From a virus, in the IMG/VR virus record IMGVR_UViG_3300021503_000004, positions 1-33,122 of that record: a DNA stretch of 33,122 bases; one strand, 5' to 3'. Below the pieces are notes generated by a model. It was not told where the DNA came from. It saw nothing but the letters and a program-made list of their open reading frames with translations, and did not search any database. Shown piece by piece: positions 24,639-32,759 of this stretch. A program made the translations under genes and the position numbers. Each line of letters begins with the position of its first letter. Position 1 is the first letter of the stretch.

Positions 24639-26222
24639 ATGGCTGTTCAGTGTGATTATATTAAAGGGCTGGCCTCTGACTATAAAGATATGTTATCTAT
24701 TATAGTCGGCTGGCTTACAGGAGTAGTTGAGGGACAACCTCCGTGCAGTTCAGCATCTTGGACTAAACTACAAGATTATGTGGACTCGGATGGGGAACGA
24801 TGTGTAATTTTAAAGAGTCAACCTGCTGATGAGTTACCTTTGTATGTGGGCCTCAAGACCTTTCGTGGATATGAGGGATTTCAACAGGAAGGGATTCAAA
24901 TAAATGCCTACACTAATTTTGACCCCGATTTAGAATGGGATTGTCAGGCTGGCTCTTTAGCGGTAAGGGACAACTATAATTCCCAGTCTCATTTTTATGA
25001 GGGATGCCCTGCCGTTTTAGTAGGTAATCAACCCGTTTGTTATTGGTTGAAGGCTACAGACACACATATAGTTTGTATGATAAGGACTCCCACGGTTCCG
25101 CTAACATCCGATTATACTAAGTATAGAGGAGCGTTTGTTAATGAAATGTTCTACTTGGGATGGGGTAAGAGATTAGTGCCTAAAGAAGGTTATCCGTATC
25201 CTATGGTGTGTAGCGGAACTACTTATACCCTCGGAACTCCAACACGTCCTATTCAAAGGAATTTTGTCTATGATAATGTATATGGGTCGCTCAGACATAT
25301 TCCTCCATTTTATTGGGACTACATGATGTATGAGGGGATACAGAGTTTGGTGTTTTGCTATTTAGAATACACCACTACGATTAATAGAGAACCCCATATA
25401 AAAACTCGCTGGCCTTTTGAGCACGTTCCCCCGACAAACTCCTATGAACCACACCATCCTGGGTCATTACCCTTAGCTGATTTTACTAACCCAATTTGCG
25501 GGCCTAAAGATTCAGAGGTTACTGCTTTGCTATCCATTCCTACAGTGCCTTTTCATGATGGTGAAAATGTTCCTTTTGGTGAAATGAGTCGTAAAGAGTC
25601 TTTATACGATGGGAAGCTTATATTCACTTACGACCAGGTTCAACTATCTAACAGGGCTTTGTACTTTGATGGCCTATGGGGTTGGTTTTCAACTTATCCT
25701 GTTAGAAATTCTTTTGTTCAAAGCTTATGTCATTGTACCTTAAAAGTATATGAATGTGGCTCGCATAATTACTTAAACGATATCGGTGTTCCTCTCCCAG
25801 TATCCGCCTACCCTCTGGGAGTGAAACACGACCAAATACAAGCACACTTTGGGTGGAATCCAGCAGAGATAGTAGAGTCGTTTAATGATAGACGTCTGCT
25901 TATCCCAGTTTACTATTCTGTTGTTAATTCTATTATGGAAATGCAATCGTGTACTCGTGAGGAATTTGGTGGTAGTGGTATATCTTATGATGATGAACAA
26001 GACAGAATACAAATAGCTGGAATCCTTGATGACTTATATTTTGTTCCAGGTTTAGGTCTTTCAGCACAAGATTTACTTAAAATAAGCACCCCAGATGGTG
26101 ACCTTAATTTTATTGTAGTTCAAGATGTATATAGGTCAGGACCGTTTAATTTGGCAGTTATGAAATTAGGTATAAAAGAATGGCATGAAGAAAACCCTGG
26201 GCTAGAAGCTCCCAGAGGGTAA
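24639..26222 (+). CDS. Tail-tip structural protein
   Basis: This 527-residue protein starts behind AAGGAGGAG, 13 bases after the tape measure gene. It carries a pattern I know from virion structural proteins of other long-tailed phages: DLEWDCQAGSLAVRDNYNSQ, GCPAVLVGNQPVCYWLKATD, a strand, then EGYPYPMVCSGTTY near residue 185. Further along are RHIPPFYWDYMMYEGIQSLV and INREPHIKTRWPFEHVPPT. The C-terminal part (DDLYFVPGLGLSAQD, FIVVQDVYRSGPFNLAVMKL) is beta-like. It occupies the distal-tail position. It contains several scattered Cys. The exact role (distal tail ring, hub or fibre anchor) cannot be told. Confidence 0.6.
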   Translation: MAVQCDYIKGLASDYKDMLSIIVGWLTGVVEGQPPCSSASWTKLQDYVDSDGERCVILKSQPADELPLYVGLKTFRGYEGFQQEGIQINAYTNFDPDLEWDCQAGSLAVRDNYNSQSHFYEGCPAVLVGNQPVCYWLKATDTHIVCMIRTPTVPLTSDYTKYRGAFVNEMFYLGWGKRLVPKEGYPYPMVCSGTTYTLGTPTRPIQRNFVYDNVYGSLRHIPPFYWDYMMYEGIQSLVFCYLEYTTTINREPHIKTRWPFEHVPPTNSYEPHHPGSLPLADFTNPICGPKDSEVTALLSIPTVPFHDGENVPFGEMSRKESLYDGKLIFTYDQVQLSNRALYFDGLWGWFSTYPVRNSFVQSLCHCTLKVYECGSHNYLNDIGVPLPVSAYPLGVKHDQIQAHFGWNPAEIVESFNDRRLLIPVYYSVVNSIMEMQSCTREEFGGSGISYDDEQDRIQIAGILDDLYFVPGLGLSAQDLLKISTPDGDLNFIVVQDVYRSGPFNLAVMKLGIKEWHEENPGLEAPRG

Positions 26223-26243
26223 AGTATAAATGGAGGTAAACTT

Positions 26244-27410
26244 ATGGCAGTACATTATGAATACAGAACTAATATAAGCCTGCCCGATTTAGTTAGAAAC
26301 ATAAAGGACTTCCTTACTACTTATTCTCCTCCAGATGTTTCTACATTAATGTGGACGCTGGAGTACTCGTTAGATGCTGACCCTGGTAATTCCTTTTATA
26401 CAGGCCCTATAGTATATATCTTAAGTAAGACCGTAGATGGAGGGGACAACAAGATTTATGCTAAAATTGTTTATCAGAACGATACTATTTATATTCTAGC
26501 ATCTCCTGATTATGATGACACGACAGATAATACTGCTGACTTGATTTTGAAGGGTTCGCAGAAGAATGAGGCTGAAACACACAATGATGATGTAGCAGTG
26601 TATTTGGTGGATGAAACCTTAGTAACTCCTCAAGATGCTTTGGTCTGTAGAATAAAAATGAATGCTGACTTTGACCCTGCCAATGACCTTATAGCAAAAG
26701 CATGGTATGTTAGACAGTTAGCTCCTTTACTAGATAGTCCTAATATAACTGATAGGAAAGAGACGGATATATTTTTCTGGCTATCGTTCGTTCGGGAAGA
26801 GGTTGGGGATAATCCAATTGATGTAAAAGGCTACTTTCAACATTTATCATTTGGAGTGTGTGGAGAAATTTTAACCGCAGATGTTGACCAGGGTAATGGT
26901 GTTGGCGTATATACCGCAGCAAGTTCTTTTGCGTTAGATAGTGAGTTGGATGAAGATGAGTCTCCTAGGACATATTGCGGTTGTGGCAACACTGATGATA
27001 CTGCGGGCGCATGTATTTGTGTAGGTAACTGGGAAGGGAAGAAAACATGGTATTATCCAGGCACTATGTATGGATATGCTAGAGACCCCTTTGATGTACG
27101 CTTTTTTGTAAACCCTGCAAATGTCGGGTTTGACTTTACAGAACTTTGTAAATATTCCAACTATGCAGGAGTTAGGATATTGACTCCAAGTTATGTCTTT
27201 GGAAAGTATGCAGGTCTCTGGAGGATAATTGCACGACTTCCGTTTTATTACACTGATTTGCTTGGCCTGTATGCAGGGGATATTGTTACTCATACAGATG
27301 AGAGTGGCGACACACACTCTTTCATTTTATTCCCGTTTGTACATTACAACTGTTCCATTGCTGCAGGCGCAAGACGTGGGTATGGAGTTCCTTTACCAAC
27401 AGAAGAATAA
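26244..27410 (+). CDS. Tail-tip protein with Cys cluster
   Basis: This 388-residue protein starts behind TGGAGGT. The N-terminal part resembles a strand-rich structural domain (TLMWTLEYSLDADPGNSFYT, then PIVYILSKTVDGGDNKIY). Near residues 244-260 lies a CGCGNTDDTAGACIC cluster, with two CxC pairs, that could bind a metal or form disulphides. The end (WRIIARLPFYYTDLLGLYAG, then ILFPFVHYN and GYGVPLP) resembles the C-terminal part of distal tail proteins that are paired with the preceding gene's type. I take it as a partner of that protein at the tail tip. The molecular role is unknown. Confidence 0.55.
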   Translation: MAVHYEYRTNISLPDLVRNIKDFLTTYSPPDVSTLMWTLEYSLDADPGNSFYTGPIVYILSKTVDGGDNKIYAKIVYQNDTIYILASPDYDDTTDNTADLILKGSQKNEAETHNDDVAVYLVDETLVTPQDALVCRIKMNADFDPANDLIAKAWYVRQLAPLLDSPNITDRKETDIFFWLSFVREEVGDNPIDVKGYFQHLSFGVCGEILTADVDQGNGVGVYTAASSFALDSELDEDESPRTYCGCGNTDDTAGACICVGNWEGKKTWYYPGTMYGYARDPFDVRFFVNPANVGFDFTELCKYSNYAGVRILTPSYVFGKYAGLWRIIARLPFYYTDLLGLYAGDIVTHTDESGDTHSFILFPFVHYNCSIAAGARRGYGVPLPTEE

Positions 27411-27423
27411 TTGGACGGCGTGA

Positions 27424-29880
27424 ATGTATGGAGATTGTTACTTTTATGGATTCTCTAATTTTTATGGTGGGCCTGAGCTTGTTGGAGTTACTCGGGCCCC
27501 TGTCCAATACATTTTACCTCCATTTGCCTGCCCAGAGTCAGGCGCTCCTAAAATACAATCACAAATATTACCTACCTACACTCCCGTAGGACAAGCTTTA
27601 GCGCCAAATTCATCTGCCAATGAACTGGTTCGTACTTCAATAGAATTCCCTAAAGCGAAAATCCAAAAAGATTTTGTTAACATCCACGGACAAGAGCTAG
27701 ATGTTACTTTTTGTGGTTTTGGTATCTTTGGTCCTCCCTGCTTCTTCGGAGGCCACACGTATGTTTATGTAAATTTAAGACCATTTCTTTACGACAGTGA
27801 AATTTATGATTTATACGCATACGAACAATCCATAGAAAACGTTCATGTTTATAAGGTTTTTCACGGTATTTCCGTTCTTAATTTTACTGAAGTTAAAACT
27901 AACTTTTCTGCGCCAGCAATAGAAACTTACGCAGTACTTTGTGATTCTTTTAAAAGTAGTGTTGACAACTTAATAGGAGTGACAGAGAAAAATTTTGTTG
28001 AAGTCTTACTCACACTTCCTCAACCTAAACTGGATTTATTAGGTGGACCTGCGTGGAGGGGGCATTTATTTAAAGACCTCCCTACACCATTTCATCTTTT
28101 CTCCCCAGCTTTTTCAGATGCTATTGACATAGCTAAGGGACTGCATCCTAAGTATGCTTTTGGTTCAGAGTATAAGATTCCGACCCATATTCTTTCCTGG
28201 ACGCAACTATATACTGAATCAATGATTCTGTTTTCTACGGTTACAGGAGATATAATCCAATTAAGTTGGGATATGATTCCCCGCTCTGCTATTTACGGTG
28301 GAAATGTCCTTTACAGAAATTTTTATGGGACGCTCTACAGAGGTTTTTGGTATGACTTCGTAATGTATGTTGGTAAGGGCGTTCCTTCTACCTTATTTTT
28401 AACTGCGGACTTGACATGCGTTAGCAAACCAAATCTACCTGACATAGAGGTATTAGATTCTATTAAACACAGCCATACTGGAAACGAAGTCGCTCCTTTA
28501 ATTCTTCGGGATTTATACGCAGCTACATTCCCTCAAAGAGATTTTATCGTACCTCATTTGAACTACAAAGATTATAGAGGGGTGATAGACTTTTTAGATA
28601 GTCTGACTTTTACAGACGTGGGTGGTATTAAGCCTCCACTTTACGATATTTCTCTTGCTGGTTTGCCTAGTATTCTACTCACACCTTATTCTCCTTTAGA
28701 TTCTGGAAAGAGCATATGCTATGGAACGGATTTGTTAGATACATTTATGGCTACACTGACATATCCTTTTTTGAGTGAAAACTTTAACATGGGTGCTTCT
28801 GCTTCCAGAATCATATATCCGACTCCAGAGTGGGTTGGGTTTACGGAGTATAGTTGTTTTGGTCTTGACAATCTGGACTCTATAGAACTTTCCTATAATT
28901 TAAATGCGCCGTCTCTTGTGGGGAATGACTATAGTTACCTACAGATGTTTGATGCCGATTTAAGTTGTAAAGTTTACGCTGATTTTGGGATGGATATTCT
29001 TGAAGAATATAAAGTTTTAAATAACTTATGGAGTAGCGGTCCTATAAATGTAGTGTCAGATTGCCCTTCTTTTGAGCTTGCAGATTTTTGTTACGCTGAA
29101 TTTACATATCGTATTGACATTATAGATTCTATTGATTCGGCAGTCCACTTAGCATCGCCCGAACACGGCCTTTATATCCATTCAATTCCATTGTTTACAA
29201 CTACTTTCTGCAATCCTTCTGGATATGAGGAAGATGCGCAGGAAGCTATGATTATACATACATATGACAGCGACTTAGTTCCTGTTCCTTACGAAGCTAT
29301 TGTATGTCCTCCACTGGAAGAGACTGAACTTTGCCCTGATGGTGCGCCGATATATTCGTTTGATACAGTAGAGTCATTTGAATACTTATATGAGCCGTAC
29401 GGAGGGAATCTATATGACCGTATGGCTATTCCTTTAAAAACCATAGAAGTGGAATCAAATTATTGCGCTTTTAAAGGAACTATTCCAACATTTATATTTT
29501 ATATTCCAAATACAGTTGAAGGTAGGCCTGTCCATGCTTACAACATAACAAGTACGATAGAGTCATTTGAATTTCCGACAGTAACATGCTTTCAAAGTGT
29601 CTGTATTTTTAATAATATTACTGACATCCTTGACAATGTTGTTTTCTTATCCCAGCCAAAACCAAATTACTTGCGAGATTTTACAAATATTGTTAAGTTT
29701 TTCATAACAGCAAAAACTGATATCGTTGAGTATTATTGTGTAAATCCTTTTGTTGATATAATTGACTCAGTCTTATATACTGACTTTGAGCCTTTAATAT
29801 GGTGGTTTGATTTTGCCTTGGAGTATGACTATGAGGATACTGGAAGGGAAGAGGTTTTATTGGGAATTCCCTTTGTATAA
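27424..29880 (+). CDS. Large acidic, aromatic tail-tip protein with degenerate repeats
   Basis: I do not recognise a family for this 818-residue protein. It starts 14 bases after the previous stop with no clear ribosome binding site, so it may be coupled. It is rich in Tyr, Phe, Asp, Ile, Leu and Pro and poor in Lys and Arg. A motif of type x-D-hydrophobic-hydrophobic-D/E-S-hydrophobic recurs about every 41-48 residues from residue 340: EVLDSIKHS, FLDSLTFTD, LLDTFMATL, NLDSIELSY, ILEEYKVL, IIDSIDSAV, TVESFEYLY, TIESFEFPT, ILDNVVFLS and IIDSVLYTD. The first 130 residues are Pro/Gly/aromatic-rich and may anchor it. Its position between tail-tip and decoration-like genes suggests a long fibre or tip extension. 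Confidence 0.6.
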   Translation: MYGDCYFYGFSNFYGGPELVGVTRAPVQYILPPFACPESGAPKIQSQILPTYTPVGQALAPNSSANELVRTSIEFPKAKIQKDFVNIHGQELDVTFCGFGIFGPPCFFGGHTYVYVNLRPFLYDSEIYDLYAYEQSIENVHVYKVFHGISVLNFTEVKTNFSAPAIETYAVLCDSFKSSVDNLIGVTEKNFVEVLLTLPQPKLDLLGGPAWRGHLFKDLPTPFHLFSPAFSDAIDIAKGLHPKYAFGSEYKIPTHILSWTQLYTESMILFSTVTGDIIQLSWDMIPRSAIYGGNVLYRNFYGTLYRGFWYDFVMYVGKGVPSTLFLTADLTCVSKPNLPDIEVLDSIKHSHTGNEVAPLILRDLYAATFPQRDFIVPHLNYKDYRGVIDFLDSLTFTDVGGIKPPLYDISLAGLPSILLTPYSPLDSGKSICYGTDLLDTFMATLTYPFLSENFNMGASASRIIYPTPEWVGFTEYSCFGLDNLDSIELSYNLNAPSLVGNDYSYLQMFDADLSCKVYADFGMDILEEYKVLNNLWSSGPINVVSDCPSFELADFCYAEFTYRIDIIDSIDSAVHLASPEHGLYIHSIPLFTTTFCNPSGYEEDAQEAMIIHTYDSDLVPVPYEAIVCPPLEETELCPDGAPIYSFDTVESFEYLYEPYGGNLYDRMAIPLKTIEVESNYCAFKGTIPTFIFYIPNTVEGRPVHAYNITSTIESFEFPTVTCFQSVCIFNNITDILDNVVFLSQPKPNYLRDFTNIVKFFITAKTDIVEYYCVNPFVDIIDSVLYTDFEPLIWWFDFALEYDYEDTGREEVLLGIPFV

Positions 29881-29905
29881 AAAATTTTAAAAAAGGAGTT
29901 GGGTT

Positions 29906-30376
29906 ATGGCTTTACTATATCCACGTCCAGTGACTGCCTGTTACGGCGTTTGGTTTACACTGGAAAACGACATAACTTTACTTAAGTATTCGGGAAGGTT
30001 TGTTGGGTATTCTATTGACACGGGCGAGCTAGTTTTAGCTAATGGTCCAAATGTTAAGGAGATAATCGGTTGGTTAGATATGCCCAACGATGCTCGTGTG
30101 TATCAGATGGAAAATGCGTATGAATCCATGAACAATCCAGATTACACTTACAAAGCTGGGGACCAGGTATTTCTAATTAATTCTATTCAGACTCGTTTTC
30201 TTATCCCAGCGGGAAGTGTGGCTGATTTGAAAGTTGGTATGTCTTATTCCTTGACAATTGATTCTGACGGAAATCAAGTATTAGGACCACCCACACAATT
30301 ACCTTCGTACGTTGTCTTGGATAAGGTTGAGGCCGATAACTATGTTATGGTACATCTACTAACAACACATTATTAA
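29906..30376 (+). CDS. Decoration-like protein (copy B)
   Basis: This 156-residue protein starts behind AAAAAGGAG. It is a clear paralogue of the protein at 6229-6705: SGRFVGYSIDTGELVLANG, then GWLDMPNDARVYQM at residues 55-68 (same positions and identical in both), then PDYTYKAGDQVFLI. The N-termini and the last 50 residues diverge. It lies among tail genes, directly before the tail fibre, rather than in the capsid module. It may decorate the tail tip or fibre collar, or be a second capsid decoration subunit. Synonymous differences within the shared stretch show the copies are not recent. Confidence 0.6.
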   Translation: MALLYPRPVTACYGVWFTLENDITLLKYSGRFVGYSIDTGELVLANGPNVKEIIGWLDMPNDARVYQMENAYESMNNPDYTYKAGDQVFLINSIQTRFLIPAGSVADLKVGMSYSLTIDSDGNQVLGPPTQLPSYVVLDKVEADNYVMVHLLTTHY

Positions 30377-30393
30377 TTTAGAGGAGGTAAAGG

Positions 30394-31971
30394 ATGACTA
30401 CTTTTTCTGAATGGTTCAACGTAAATTATCCAGGAGCGGGTGGTGGTAGCGGTGGTGGAAATATGAATACAGAGACTTATGACCCTGATGAGGATGGTAT
30501 AGTTTCCAAGGCGGAGGCTCTCAGCGACGGAAACACTGAGGTTACTGCTTCTGAAGCTGCCGATGCAGTGTCTAAGTCTCACGAACAAAATACAGATACT
30601 GGAACAACTGCTGAAGAGTTTTATATTGAACTTGATGGAGCTCAAATTCCAGTTAGAGCACATATTGAAAGCACTAATAATCCTCACCATGTTACTAAGT
30701 TTCAGATAGGGTTAGGGAATGTAGAGAATATAAAAAATAATCTGAATGCTACACAACCACCCACAACAGTAGATGATGAAGGGGAAGGTTATTCTGTTGG
30801 TTCTAGGTGGATTGATGTTAATGAAAAGAAAGAATATGTTTGCTTAGATGCAACCGAAGGTGCTGCTATCTGGAAAGAGACAACATATATAGCTAGTGTC
30901 ATCAATTCTTTTTTAGGCCTTTCAGATACTCCATCCACTTATAATGGAAGTGGAGGAAAGTTCTTACGTGTCTCTGATAGTGAGGATGGGATAGTTTTTG
31001 ACACTGTACCTGAAGGTAATGAAGGAGATATGCGCACAGATGTTTATGACCCCGACAAAGATGGTATAGTAACTAAAGCAGAGATTCTTAGTAATGGAAG
31101 TACTGAGGTTACTGCTTCTGAGGCTGCTGATGCGGTAGGAAAAGCACACAATCAAAATACAGATACGGGAACAACTGCTGAAGAGTTTTACATAGATACT
31201 GAAAATGCTAATATTCCTGTTAGGGCCCACATAGAGAACACCAACAATCCGCATCACGTGACAAAGAGTCAAATAGGTCTGGGTAATGTTGAAAACATAA
31301 AAAATAACTTAAACGCTACAGTATCTCCTTCTTCCAGTAACGATAGTAGTGAGGGTTACTCTGTAGGTTCTAGGTGGGTTAATGTTGACTCAAAAAAGGA
31401 ATACGTTTGTCTGGATGCGACTGAGGGTGCTGCTATCTGGAAAGAGACAACATACATAGCAGACGTTATTACCACGTTTTTAGGATTGTCTGATACTCCA
31501 GATACCTACAGTGGAAGTGGAGGAAAGTTTGTTCAAGTTTCTGAGAATGAAGATGGCTTAGTTTTTACTGAGTCCGCTCCAAACGATATAACTGCCCTGG
31601 AGATTCTAAATAAACTAAAAACGGTTGACGGAGCTGGTAGCGGACTTGATACTGATTTTATTAGAGGCCTTCCTGGGGATTTCACTTGCAGTAAGAATCC
31701 AATTGGATTTACTAAACTTCCAAACGGTATAATAATCCAATGGGGTAGAGTGGAAGAAGTTGAAGACGAACTTTGGGTTGTTTTTTATCCTATAGTTTTT
31801 CCAAATGACGTGTTATTTATTACCTTATCTACTCCCGTTAGATATAATACACATATTCGTATGAAAAAAGATGAGGCTAATGTACTTGTTGAGGTGACAG
31901 ATGCCTGGTTTTCTTTTAAAGGCGCACATAAAGAAGAAGCAGATTATTATTGGATAGCGTTAGGCTACTAA
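30394..31971 (+). CDS. Tail fibre with duplicated shaft and C-terminal knob
   Basis: This 525-residue protein starts behind AGAGGAGGT. A short N-terminal part with a Gly/Ser linker (FSEWFNVNYPGAGGGSGGG) is followed by two shaft copies of 189 residues, beginning at residues 29 and 218. Each has YDPD.DGIV.KAE, TEVTASEAADAV, the fibre motif NNPHHVTK.QIGLGNVENIK, and DATEGAAIWKETTYIA. Residues of about 410-430 (GAGSGLDTDFIRGLPG) are a familiar fibre junction. The C-terminal 100 residues (FTKLPNGIIIQWG, then FPNDVLFITLS, ending YYWIALGY) match receptor-binding knobs of many tail fibres. It probably binds the host surface. The next gene encodes its likely partner. Confidence 0.8.
   Translation: MTTFSEWFNVNYPGAGGGSGGGNMNTETYDPDEDGIVSKAEALSDGNTEVTASEAADAVSKSHEQNTDTGTTAEEFYIELDGAQIPVRAHIESTNNPHHVTKFQIGLGNVENIKNNLNATQPPTTVDDEGEGYSVGSRWIDVNEKKEYVCLDATEGAAIWKETTYIASVINSFLGLSDTPSTYNGSGGKFLRVSDSEDGIVFDTVPEGNEGDMRTDVYDPDKDGIVTKAEILSNGSTEVTASEAADAVGKAHNQNTDTGTTAEEFYIDTENANIPVRAHIENTNNPHHVTKSQIGLGNVENIKNNLNATVSPSSSNDSSEGYSVGSRWVNVDSKKEYVCLDATEGAAIWKETTYIADVITTFLGLSDTPDTYSGSGGKFVQVSENEDGLVFTESAPNDITALEILNKLKTVDGAGSGLDTDFIRGLPGDFTCSKNPIGFTKLPNGIIIQWGRVEEVEDELWVVFYPIVFPNDVLFITLSTPVRYNTHIRMKKDEANVLVEVTDAWFSFKGAHKEEADYYWIALGY
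30478..31566 (+). repeat. Tandem in-frame duplication within the fibre gene
   Basis: Two units of about 522 bases, 30478-30999 and 31045-31566, are aligned at a constant offset of 567 bases (189 codons). No insertion or deletion is evident between the anchor points I checked, the first Tyr codon and the Glu codons at 30982 and 31549. Stretches such as GGAACAACTGCTGAAGAGTT occur in both, with mostly synonymous changes elsewhere. The linker between units (about 45 bases) belongs to the period. Confidence 0.85.
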
Positions 31972-31990
31972 TTAAAAGGAGGTTATTAGC

Positions 31991-32557
31991 ATGAAATACG
32001 GTGTTTTTGATGAGAAAGGATTACCACAGGGATTTTACGATAGTAAAATTCACGGTTCTAACATTCCGACAGATGCGGTAGAAATTTCCGATAGTGTATG
32101 GTTGGAGCTTATTCAAAATCCTGGGAAAAGGGCTTATGTTGGTGGGACTATTATTGACATTTCTGCTAAGAAGTGGGACTCTTCTACAAATCAATGGGTA
32201 GATAAAAGCACAGACGAAATTTTGAATCCTTTGAAGGAAGCAAAAGCTGCTAAGCTAAAGGCAGAACTTCAGGACTTTGTATATTCGCATTATGATAACG
32301 GCACACAAGCTAGTTTCCTTTCTCTTTACCAGCTTGCAAAGGATAAAGGCAGAACCGATATAATTACTGAAATCCAAAAGGTATGGGCATGGGTGAATAC
32401 CGTCATGAATTACTACTACAACAAAAAATCCAGCATCCTAAACGCAACATCAATAGATGAGTTGAATGCTATAACATGGGATTGGAGTGAAGTAGAGGAG
32501 ACGGAGCATATTGAACTATCCACAATTATGGCAATGTTTAATCAAGAACAGCAATAA
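31991..32557 (+). CDS. Tail-fibre partner protein (assembly chaperone-like)
   Basis: This 188-residue protein starts behind AAAAGGAGG, 19 bases after the knob fibre gene. Residues 1-55 (MKYGVFDEKGLPQGFYDSKI, then IPTDAVEISDSVWLELIQNP) are typical of the N-terminal domain of phage tail-fibre assembly proteins. Residues 88-188 form the helical domain shared with 1817-2308: SHYDNGTQASFLSLYQLAK, EIQKVWAWV, YYYNKK, VEETEHIEL. The two proteins have different N-terminal domains, each next to a different type of fibre. This suggests that the N-terminus matches the fibre and the C-terminus has a common task. The chaperone role is known for the N-terminal family and inferred here. Confidence 0.65.
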   Translation: MKYGVFDEKGLPQGFYDSKIHGSNIPTDAVEISDSVWLELIQNPGKRAYVGGTIIDISAKKWDSSTNQWVDKSTDEILNPLKEAKAAKLKAELQDFVYSHYDNGTQASFLSLYQLAKDKGRTDIITEIQKVWAWVNTVMNYYYNKKSSILNATSIDELNAITWDWSEVEETEHIELSTIMAMFNQEQQ

Positions 32558-32572
32558 TAAAGGGGGCATAAA

Positions 32573-32755
32573 ATGAAGATTTCGTTTTTTAAAGCAATTT
32601 CTTTGGTAGGTCTTTTGGCAGAGGAATTAACTGAAATCGCAGCGGACGGAAAAATAACTATCAAAGAGGCTATCGGTTTGGTAGAGAAAATTTGTGAAAA
32701 ACTTGGAATAGACTTTGATAAAGAGGGGATAGATATTATAAAAAAGGAGGGCTAA
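32573..32755 (+). CDS. Small helical protein of unknown function
   Basis: This 60-residue protein starts behind AAAGGGGG and has a normal gene layout. It is predicted to be two helices: FFKAISLVGLLAEELTEIA, then DGKITIKEAIGLVEKICEK, followed by a charged end. The AADGKITIKE turn recurs in short proteins found near lysis or tail genes of phages. The first helix is moderately hydrophobic but too charged for a typical holin. The stop codon is five bases before the DUF1353 gene, whose ribosome binding site lies inside this gene. Confidence 0.6.
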   Translation: MKISFFKAISLVGLLAEELTEIAADGKITIKEAIGLVEKICEKLGIDFDKEGIDIIKKEG

Positions 32756-32759
32756 CGAA

